Source: Erythrobacter sp. SDW2 (GTDB lineage Bacteria > Pseudomonadota > Alphaproteobacteria > Sphingomonadales > Sphingomonadaceae). From it: a stretch of 64,000 nt of DNA. How positions within the stretch are numbered: position 1 is the first letter of the stretch; each line of letters opens with the position of its first letter. Under the pieces are notes generated by a model. That model was given only the letters and a program-made list of their open reading frames with translations, did not search any database and was not told the DNA's origin. Where the stretch lies: the NCBI RefSeq assembly GCF_021431965.1, contig NZ_CP090370.1:1364001-1428000 (forward strand). The letters run 5' to 3'. Below are positions 57,566 to 64,000 of the stretch, in pieces. A program made the position numbers and the translations under genes.

Positions 57566-57702
57566 GGGGCTGCTCCTTTCGTGTCGATATTCTGGCTTAA
57601 CAACGGGCAAATTTGTTCAGCGATCCCCAACGCCAGATGAACGAGCACGCCTTCGTCTTGCGACCAAGGCGAGTGGTTTTCAGTCTGCGATGGACGGTGG
57701 GG

Positions 57703-58347
57703 TCAGAGCGTGAGGCGTTTCCTGATATCGCGCACCAATCGGTCGGAGACTCGTTCGAGCGAGGCCAACTCTTCCAGCTCACCATCGGGGGCGCGAGCGC
57801 TGCCGTAGGTGGCCAGAAAGGCGCGGGCCACGCTCCATGCGCCATGGCCGCGCTCGACGCGCTCCTGCAAGTCACCAGCTTGCGCCTCGCCGGGCTCGAT
57901 CACCCGGTAAAACCAGCCACTGCGGGCCGCCGCCACCATCGCCTTGACCACACCTTTGGCCTCGAGATGGTGCTCGATGGTCGAACAGGGCTGACGTGGC
58001 TGGCTGACTTCGATCAGGGCCGTACCGATCCGAAAGCGGTCACCGATGCAGACGTCATGCTCGGTCATTCCGGTGGTCGAGATGTTCTCTCCCATACTGC
58101 CCGGCCCGGAGAGGCGCGGCATGGGGCCGAAGTGATGCAGCAGCCACGCATATGTCTCGGACGGGAAGTGATGCAGCGCCATCGAGGGATAACCGTGATA
58201 GGTGCGATTGACCTGTTCGTCGGACGCGATGCCGCGCTCTCCGATAGCGACTGTGCCTGTCAGCGGTGACTTCTGGATTCCGCTCCTTCTACCGGAAGGC
58301 AACGCGGCGGAAGTCCCCGCGCACAGGGCAGCAATGACGACGGTCAT
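57703..58347 (-). CDS. MOSC domain protein (YiiM-like)
   Basis: A 214-aa protein. SMGENISTTGMTEHDVCIGDRF and SQPRQPCSTI give the MOSC domain with its conserved cysteine, and the C-terminal helices match YiiM. The MOSC domain is related to molybdenum-cofactor sulfurases and here may act on N-hydroxylated bases or sulfur carriers. Its ATG overlaps the upstream methyltransferase stop. Confidence 0.87.
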   Translation of the reverse strand: MTVVIAALCAGTSAALPSGRRSGIQKSPLTGTVAIGERGIASDEQVNRTYHGYPSMALHHFPSETYAWLLHHFGPMPRLSGPGSMGENISTTGMTEHDVCIGDRFRIGTALIEVSQPRQPCSTIEHHLEAKGVVKAMVAAARSGWFYRVIEPGEAQAGDLQERVERGHGAWSVARAFLATYGSARAPDGELEELASLERVSDRLVRDIRKRLTL

Positions 58348-58940
58348 CGAGAAGCTCTTCTCACGGTCAGCGCGATCCAGTCGCGCATGGTACCGTCGGC
58401 ACCCTGGCCGGGAAAGACAATCACGTCCTCCAAAGCAAACCCCGCCTTGCGGTAGGCATTCTCGATCCAGTCGCGGTCAGGGAAATTGTGTAGCCGTCCA
58501 AGCAGGTCGCGGCCTTCGCCGTCGCCGAGCTTATAACTCGCATAGTGCCAGCCACCGGGCGTGAGGGCACGATGGATAGCGGGAAGAAAGACGCCCAGCT
58601 CTTCCCGCGAAGCGTGGAGCAAGCAGGCGTGGGCCCAGACTGCATCGTACTCGGCGATGGCGTCCAGTTCCTCGAACGTCATCGCCCGCGCGCCGACATC
58701 GAACCGCTCGTTGGCCTTGCGAACCATCGCCGGGGCGCCATCCGTCGCATCGAGATCGAACCCGCGCTCCCTGATCCGCGCAGAATCGCGCCCGCCGCCG
58801 CAGCCCAGTTCCAGCACGCGGGACCCTGGCTCCAGCCGGTCGAGGAAGGCATCGAGATGGCGGCTTGGCGCCTGTCCGAAACTCAGGGTGTAACGCGGGG
58901 CGTTGTCTTCGTAATAGGCTATGGTCGCCGGGTCGCTCAC
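58344..58940 (-). CDS. SAM-dependent methyltransferase
   Basis: A 198-aa class I methyltransferase. [12 protein letters not shown] is the SAM motif and [14 protein letters not shown] the post-motif segment, close to TehB-like tellurite-resistance methyltransferases. The substrate is unknown. It overlaps the rlmN stop and the MOSC start by four bases each, so the three genes are one operon. Confidence 0.87.
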   Translation of the reverse strand: MSDPATIAYYEDNAPRYTLSFGQAPSRHLDAFLDRLEPGSRVLELGCGGGRDSARIRERGFDLDATDGAPAMVRKANERFDVGARAMTFEELDAIAEYDAVWAHACLLHASREELGVFLPAIHRALTPGGWHYASYKLGDGEGRDLLGRLHNFPDRDWIENAYRKAGFALEDVIVFPGQGADGTMRDWIALTVRRASR

Positions 58941-60178
58941 TCGGCAGCTGTAGCAGCTGCTTCGCGGTCACGCTCGGCCCGGCTCTTCTTCTCGGCAGCG
59001 GTCTTGAGCTGGCCGCAGGCAGCGTCGATGTCGCGTCCGCGCGGGGTGCGTACCGGTGCGCTGATGCCGCCGTCGAAGACGATCTCGGCAAAGCGCTTGA
59101 CCCGTTCGGGCGTCGAGCACTCGTAAGGGGCGCCGGGCCAGGGGTTGAACGGAATCAGGTTGACCTTGGCCGGCAGCCTGTACTCGCGGATCAGCCGGAC
59201 GAGTTCACGCGCGTGCTCGTCGCTGTCGTTCTTGTCCTTTAGCATCACATATTCGAACGTGATGCGGCGGGCATTGCTGGCACCGGGATAGTCGGCGCAG
59301 GCCTGCAGCAGTTCCTCGATGCCGTATTTCTTGTTGATCGGCACGATCTCGTCACGGATTTCCTTGGTCACTGCGTGGAGGCTCACAGCGAGGTTGACCC
59401 CGATCTCTTCGCCGCATTTCGCCATCATCGGCACGACCCCGCTGGTCGACAGCGTGATGCGGCGCTTGGATAAGGCGAGGCCATCGCCGTCCATCACCAG
59501 CTTGAGCGCGTCGCGCACATTCTCGAAATTGTAGAGCGGCTCGCCCATGCCCATCATCACGATATTGGTCAGCAGGCGGCCATCGGCGGTGTAGTGGCCG
59601 GCATCCTCGGCATCGTCGAGGCCTGCCATCGAACCCTTGGGCCATTCGCCCAGCGCGTCGCGCGCGAGCATCACCTGCCCGACGATCTCGCCCGGCGTCA
59701 GGTTGCGCACCAGCTTCATCGTGCCGGTATGGCAGAACCGGCAATTGAGGGTGCAGCCGACCTGCGAGGAGACGCACAGCGTGCCTCGATCTGCATCGGG
59801 GATGAAGACCATCTCGAATTCGTGGCCGTCATCGGTTTGCAGCAACCACTTGCGGGTGCCGTCGACCGAATGCTGCGCCTCGACGACATTGGGCCGGCCA
59901 ATGACGAAGCGCTCCGCAAGCCATGGACGCATGGTCTTGGCGATGTCGGTCATCGCCTCGAAATCGGTCACCCCGCGATGGTAGATCCAGTGGTAGACCT
60001 GCTTGCTGCGCAGCTTGGCCTGCTTGGCGTCGAGCCCGGCTTCCCCCATCAGTTCGGCGATGCGCCCCTTGGGCAGGCCCATCAGGTCGACACGGCCATC
60101 GGCACGCGGCGTGATATCACGCGCGACGGGAACGGGATCCACCTGTCCGGGGATCGGCATGAGCTGGGTATCGGCCAT
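58937..60178 (-). CDS. rlmN: 23S rRNA (adenine-2503-C2)-methyltransferase
   Basis: A 413-aa radical-SAM enzyme that methylates A2503 of 23S rRNA (and A37 of some tRNAs). The FeS cluster motif CxxxCxxC is C142, C146, C149 (CTLNCRFC). [13 protein letters not shown] and [16 protein letters not shown] are family blocks, the latter holding the second catalytic Cys. ATG 60178 gives a family-like N-terminus; the upstream frame does not. Confidence 0.96.
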   Translation of the reverse strand: MADTQLMPIPGQVDPVPVARDITPRADGRVDLMGLPKGRIAELMGEAGLDAKQAKLRSKQVYHWIYHRGVTDFEAMTDIAKTMRPWLAERFVIGRPNVVEAQHSVDGTRKWLLQTDDGHEFEMVFIPDADRGTLCVSSQVGCTLNCRFCHTGTMKLVRNLTPGEIVGQVMLARDALGEWPKGSMAGLDDAEDAGHYTADGRLLTNIVMMGMGEPLYNFENVRDALKLVMDGDGLALSKRRITLSTSGVVPMMAKCGEEIGVNLAVSLHAVTKEIRDEIVPINKKYGIEELLQACADYPGASNARRITFEYVMLKDKNDSDEHARELVRLIREYRLPAKVNLIPFNPWPGAPYECSTPERVKRFAEIVFDGGISAPVRTPRGRDIDAACGQLKTAAEKKSRAERDREAAATAAE

Positions 60179-60313
60179 GGGAGGCGCGCATATAGGCTTG
60201 CTGGGCCGTGAAATCCAGCATGCAACTTTGCCTCCGCGCGTGGGTGCGCGAACCAACGTAGCGGCTGACGGGTTCCCCCATTTCATCGCTCTGGACATGC
60301 GATTGGGCGCAAC

Positions 60314-60335
60314 AATGTTACATGAATGCAACATT
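60314..60335 (+). promoter_or_regulatory. Inverted repeat upstream of the outer-membrane protein gene
   Basis: AATGTT-acatgaatgc-AACATT lies about 100 bases before the porin-like gene in an AT-rich leader and is a possible operator. A CAACAATGTTACATG context and GGTTCATGAAAC downstream are also palindromic. Confidence 0.4.
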
Positions 60336-60431
60336 TTCTTGTTGTGTAAGGTTCATGAAACTTCGCCTGCTCCGAGCCATTGGATAGGTCTCCGCAGGCA
60401 CGACCTGCGCAAAACGGAACTGGAGCTAACC

Positions 60432-61103
60432 ATGAAAAACACAGTCGCAACACTCCTTGCAGGTACTTTCGTCACCGCCGCCAGCCCGGCGTTGGCACAG
60501 TCGGTCGAGGACGAATCGCCGTTCACCGGCCTTCGTGCCCAAGCCGTTGCCGGTTATGACAGCACCCGGGCAGGCAGCACCGTCGATGACGATGCTAACC
60601 AGGACAACGACCAGTCGGCCGAAGGTGCCCTGTATGGTGCGGCAGTCGGATACGATATCGACCTGGGTTCGGTCGTGATCGGTCCCGAAGCCGAATTCAC
60701 CTGGTCGAGCGCGAAGACCGAGTTCGACGCGGGCGATTTCGAAGGCTTCGGCTTCGGCAATGTGTCGGCCGACCGCGACCTTTACCTCGGCGCCCGCATC
60801 GGGACGCAGGTTGGCGATAGGGCGCTGGCCTACGTCAAGGGCGGCTACAGCAACGCCAAATACAACATTCGCTCCAACGACGGGACGACGGAGTTCGACA
60901 ATGACTACGACGTCGACGGTTGGCGTCTGGGTGCGGGGGTGGAGTATGCCTTCAGCCAGAACATGTTCGTCAACGCCGAGTATCGCTACTCCAACTACTC
61001 GGAGGCTGAAGTCGATTTCGACGATACGCTCCCCGATAGTGAGCGCTTTGGTGTCGACCTCGATCGCCATCAGGTCGTGGTTGGTGTCGGCGTGCGCTTC
61101 TAA
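60432..61103 (+). CDS. Outer-membrane beta-barrel protein
   Basis: A 223-aa exported protein. A signal peptide (cut near SPALAQ, residue 22) is followed by eight amphipathic strands typical of OmpA/OmpW-like small barrels, and the last residue is Phe (GVRF). Motifs GAAVGYDIDLGSVVIGPEAEF and ALAYVKGGYSNAKYN fit the Omp25/31-type immunogenic porins of alphaproteobacteria. ATG 60432 lies behind GGAGCTAACC. Confidence 0.88.
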   Translation: MKNTVATLLAGTFVTAASPALAQSVEDESPFTGLRAQAVAGYDSTRAGSTVDDDANQDNDQSAEGALYGAAVGYDIDLGSVVIGPEAEFTWSSAKTEFDAGDFEGFGFGNVSADRDLYLGARIGTQVGDRALAYVKGGYSNAKYNIRSNDGTTEFDNDYDVDGWRLGAGVEYAFSQNMFVNAEYRYSNYSEAEVDFDDTLPDSERFGVDLDRHQVVVGVGVRF

Positions 61104-61170
61104 CTTTTTTTCAGGCAATCATTGCTGCGGCCGGGATACGTCCCGGTCGCAGTTTCGCGAGGGGTGCCGA

Positions 61171-61656
61171 CTATTTCCCGGCGCAGGCCACTGTCGCCGC
61201 GTCCATGGCCGTAGCGGCACCCTTCAGGTCATAGGTGTTGGAAAAGCGGGTGCCGCGTTTGTCTGTGGCACCGATTGTCATCCGCCCTGCGGAACGCATC
61301 GCCGCCACAATTGCCGCATCCATGGCCTTGTCCAGCGCCCAGGCATCGCCGCCGCCGCCGGCCAAAGTGAAGCGGTTGCCGCCGACGTTGAGATTGATGG
61401 GACGGTCGCTTCTGATTTCGCGCGATAGGCGGAAATGCACTTGCCCGCGTATCTTCCGCCGTGGCCAGGTTCCCACCGTGGCATAGGGCTCGTAATCGCG
61501 GGAGAGCTTGCTCGGGGCCGCCTTGGCGATGGCGTAACAACGCGGCACTGCGGGATCGCGAAACGCGCCCCAGTTGCCGTACACGCCGAGCGAGTCCCTG
61601 GCCAGGATCGGCGTGGCAAACGTCAAAAGGGCAAGAAGGGTGAGCGGCTTACGCAT
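61171..61656 (-). CDS. IalB-like invasion-associated protein
   Basis: A 161-aa exported protein with a signal peptide (cut near PILARD, residue about 20). YGNWGAFRDPAVPRCYAIAKA and the later SLFSNTYDLKGAATAMDAATVAC match the invasion-associated locus B family of sphingomonads. It lies downstream of greB and overlaps it by eight bases. No role in invasion can be claimed. Confidence 0.75.
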   Translation of the reverse strand: MRKPLTLLALLTFATPILARDSLGVYGNWGAFRDPAVPRCYAIAKAAPSKLSRDYEPYATVGTWPRRKIRGQVHFRLSREIRSDRPINLNVGGNRFTLAGGGGDAWALDKAMDAAIVAAMRSAGRMTIGATDKRGTRFSNTYDLKGAATAMDAATVACAGK

Positions 61657-62128
61657 AGCGGATAGCCAGCACCTCCCACTCCTTCTCCCCCGAGGGAAGC
61701 CGAACGCTGCGCAAATCCCCCACTGCGGCACCTTTCAGCGCGCGGGCCATCGGGCTCGACCAGCCGATCTTGCCGGCGGATGCGTCCTGTTCGTCATCCC
61801 CCACCAACGTAACCACTTTCTCCTCGTCGTCCTCGTCGGCCAGCGTCACCGTGGCGCCGAAAAAGGCCCTGTCCTTGTCGGGCTGTTCGGCGGGATCGAT
61901 CACCCGGGCGTGCTTCATCCGCCGTGCTAGATGGGCGAGCTCGCGGTCGATCTCACGCATGCGCTTGCGGCCATAGAGATAGTCGCCGTTTTCGCTGCGG
62001 TCGCCATTGCCGGCGGCCCAGCTGACGATCTCGACGATTTCCGGCCGTTCCTTACCCAACAGATGATCATAGCGCGCCTTGAGCGCGGCATAGCCCCCCG
62101 GGGTAATGGGATATGACGGTGCGCTCAC
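61649..62128 (-). CDS. greB: Transcription elongation factor GreB
   Basis: A 159-aa protein that stimulates RNA cleavage in backtracked RNA polymerase. A coiled-coil N-terminus with the basic/acidic tip of the Gre family (SENGDYLYGRKRMREIDRE) is followed by the GreA/GreB C-terminal domain (GWSSPMARALKGAAVGD). GTG 62128 behind GGGAGCC is preferred over an upstream in-frame codon. Confidence 0.92.
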   Translation of the reverse strand: MSAPSYPITPGGYAALKARYDHLLGKERPEIVEIVSWAAGNGDRSENGDYLYGRKRMREIDRELAHLARRMKHARVIDPAEQPDKDRAFFGATVTLADEDDEEKVVTLVGDDEQDASAGKIGWSSPMARALKGAAVGDLRSVRLPSGEKEWEVLAIRYA

Positions 62129-62138
62129 GGCAGGCTCC

Positions 62139-64000
62139 CTAGCGCAGGAAGTCCCCTGCCGTTCGCGGGCGCCCCGTTGCAGTGCTTTCGGGATAGAGAT
62201 GCTCATAGACCGCAGCATTCTCGATTACCCGCTGGACATAGTTCTTGGTCTCGAAGATCGGGATCTTCTCGATCCAGGTTACCCAGTCGATCGAGCCGGT
62301 GCGCGGATCGCCATTGGCGCGCAGCCACTTGTTCACATTGCCCGGCCCCGCGTTGTAGGCTGCAACGGCCAGCGGGTAGCTGCCGCCGTAATAATCGAGC
62401 ATGCGCTGGAAATAGCCATTTCCGAGCTGCACGTTATAGCTCGGGCTCTCGATCAGGTCCGCGCTGAGGTATTGCATCCCCAGCTTGCCAGCCTGCTCCC
62501 TGGCGGTGCCTGGCATCAGCTGCATCAGGCCGCGCGCGCCGGCATGGCTGATGGCATTCTGCGCGAACTGGCTTTCCTGGCGGGTGATGGCATGGACGAA
62601 AGTGAAATCGACCCCGGGCGGCAATTGCAGGCGGGGGAAGCCCTGCGCCACGAACTGGTCGAGTCCGTCGGCTCCAGCCGCCTCGGCCACGTTGACCGCA
62701 AGGTCGCGTCGCCCGATCTCGCGGGCCAGGTCGACCCGCAGCAAGTGCTCTTCGGGCGTCTGGGCGGAATTGGCGATCTCGCGATAGAACTGGATCCCGG
62801 TGCGCCATGGTGCGTCGCGCGCAACCTCGCGCACGGCCTTGGTCAGGGTCGCATCGTTGAAAGCTGCGCGTTGTTCGAATGTGGGCTCGCCGACAGGCTT
62901 GCCCGCGAGCGATGGAACCGGGCGGCCAAGCTTGGCGAGGGCCAGCTGGCCATAGAAGCGGTCGGCGTAGGCCGCCGCCTCGGCATAATACCGCTCCGCA
63001 TCGGCTGCGTTCCCGGCGCGCTGGGCAGCGAGGCCTGCCCAGTAGAAACCCTTGGAACGGGTCTGCGGGGTCTGTGCCGCCGCGCCATAGCGATAGAACA
63101 GGGGAGCAGCGCGGGTGCCATCGCCGAGGTTCCACAACGCATTGGTGCCGCCCAGCCACATCAGCGAAGTGTAGTCGTCGCGCAGCTTGTAGGCCTGCGT
63201 GCTGATATCCGTACCCGGCGAAAACAGGTCATCGACCATGCTCGCAATCCGGACCGACGGATCGGAACCGGCGCTTCGTGCCACGCGCAGCATCTCGCCC
63301 ACCATGACTTCGGGATCGAAGGCAGGCGCATCGAAGCGCTGGCGATTGGCCAGCAGGTCGATCGCCTGCGGCACATTGCCACTGGTCCGGTAATGGCGCG
63401 CAAGATTGTAGGTATAGCCCGCGTCGCGCCCGGCCTCTGCCGGCGTCGAAAGACCCTGGCTGGCGGGGAGGGCACCCTGCACGATCGCCAGTCGCGCCAT
63501 GAACAGGTCGCGCTTGGCAGTCGAGACATAGTTCATTTGCCGCACGGCACCCGCGCCATCGCGCTGCCACAGCAGCGCGTCCATTCGCGCGTCGTGATCG
63601 TCTGGCGTCAGCCGCGCGCCATAGAGGCCCACCAGATAGACCTCCGAAGGACCGCTCATGGTCCCACCCCGCCATGCGCTGCGAGCGACGGTCCAGGCGT
63701 CTTCCCGCCCGAGCGAGGCCAGCGCCAGCGCATAACGCGCCCGCGCCGGATTTGTCAGCGGCGGATGGCGGTCGAAGAAAGCAACGAGCCGCTCGGCCCC
63801 GATGGCTTCTTCGCCGAGCGATTCCTCTGCCCGGACACGCAGTTTCTCGGCTTGCGGGAAGTCGGGGTAGGCGAGCAGGAAGCCGGCGTAGTCGTCGAAC
63901 GGCAGTCCGTCGCGGCCGACGAGATATTCCCACCGCGCGATAACGCTCGCCATCTGGCTCGGCTGTTGCGCCACCAGCTCGGCACGGGCGCGATCCCAGC
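62139..64000 (-). CDS. slt: Soluble lytic murein transglycosylase (partial, 5' end beyond the window)
   Basis: A protein of more than 620 aa whose frame runs off the right edge with no stop (WDRARAEL continues upstream of GTG 63974). The long alpha-superhelical U domain covers most of it. The lysozyme-like catalytic domain is C-terminal, with the catalytic Glu in TRQESQF and GLMQLMPGTAREQA, AYNAGPGNV and the VTWIEKIP end motif. It cleaves peptidoglycan to anhydro-muropeptides in the periplasm. Confidence 0.92.
   Translation of the reverse strand, partial: WDRARAELVAQQPSQMASVIARWEYLVGRDGLPFDDYAGFLLAYPDFPQAEKLRVRAEESLGEEAIGAERLVAFFDRHPPLTNPARARYALALASLGREDAWTVARSAWRGGTMSGPSEVYLVGLYGARLTPDDHDARMDALLWQRDGAGAVRQMNYVSTAKRDLFMARLAIVQGALPASQGLSTPAEAGRDAGYTYNLARHYRTSGNVPQAIDLLANRQRFDAPAFDPEVMVGEMLRVARSAGSDPSVRIASMVDDLFSPGTDISTQAYKLRDDYTSLMWLGGTNALWNLGDGTRAAPLFYRYGAAAQTPQTRSKGFYWAGLAAQRAGNAADAERYYAEAAAYADRFYGQLALAKLGRPVPSLAGKPVGEPTFEQRAAFNDATLTKAVREVARDAPWRTGIQFYREIANSAQTPEEHLLRVDLAREIGRRDLAVNVAEAAGADGLDQFVAQGFPRLQLPPGVDFTFVHAITRQESQFAQNAISHAGARGLMQLMPGTAREQAGKLGMQYLSADLIESPSYNVQLGNGYFQRMLDYYGGSYPLAVAAYNAGPGNVNKWLRANGDPRTGSIDWVTWIEKIPIFETKNYVQRVIENAAVYEHLYPESTATGRPRTAGDFLR

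Overview
The window looks like chromosomal DNA of an alphaproteobacterium of the order Sphingomonadales, most likely the family Erythrobacteraceae. This rests on the high GC content, the gene orders (adk-rpsM-rpsK-rpoA-rplQ; mdh-sucD-sucA-sucB-lpd), a GAAC-N7-GAAC SOS box at uvrA, frequent GTG/TTG starts, and a B12 uptake operon. No rRNA, tRNA or CRISPR array was found.

Layout. 1-5.2 kb is the end of the ribosomal-protein/RNA polymerase alpha operon (secY tail, adk, two exported proteins, rpsM, rpsK, rpoA, rplQ). 5.2-10.3 kb holds a serine hydrolase, an S9 peptidase and two tandem YDR-rich exported paralogues. 10.3-15.7 kb, minus strand, holds a TRIC-like channel, a PepSY protein, an amidase, a second serine hydrolase, a VOC protein and a membrane protein with a weak SEDS-like signature. 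15.7-24.2 kb, minus strand, is the TCA-cycle cluster mdh, sucD, sucA, sucB and lpd. It is interrupted by a small GIY-YIG nuclease gene bracketed by palindromic elements, and sucC is absent. 24.5-28.2 kb carries a GGDEF-EAL protein, a small conserved protein and a SleB-type hydrolase. 28.4-33.2 kb is a cobalamin riboswitch followed by btuB-btuF-btuC-btuD. 33.2-41.1 kb carries a phage-type muramidase, a P-loop protein, an M3 peptidase and a giant repeat-rich membrane protein. 41.2-44.2 kb is uvrA. 44.2-47.5 kb is a repeat-rich accessory patch with a decayed uvrA tail, an AT-rich P-loop ATPase (Sll1717-like) and a membrane protein. 47.5-64 kb returns to ordinary genes: rlpA, argG, DUF1003, cfa, a MsrP-like Mo enzyme with its cytochrome b, a pteridine-reductase-like SDR, MOSC, rlmN, an outer-membrane protein, greB and a 5'-truncated slt.

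The most interesting signal is a set of short (about 75-135 bp) palindromic elements. They share one plan: two side-by-side hairpins inside a short outer inverted repeat. One copy lies in frame inside uvrA and a second in frame inside a hypothetical gene, each encoding a PAQAG-containing peptide. Another lies between rpoA and rplQ, one forms the end of btuF, and one and a half copies exactly bracket the GIY-YIG gene in the TCA operon. This suggests a RPE/REPIN-like mobile palindrome population, possibly linked to the GIY-YIG endonuclease (inference).
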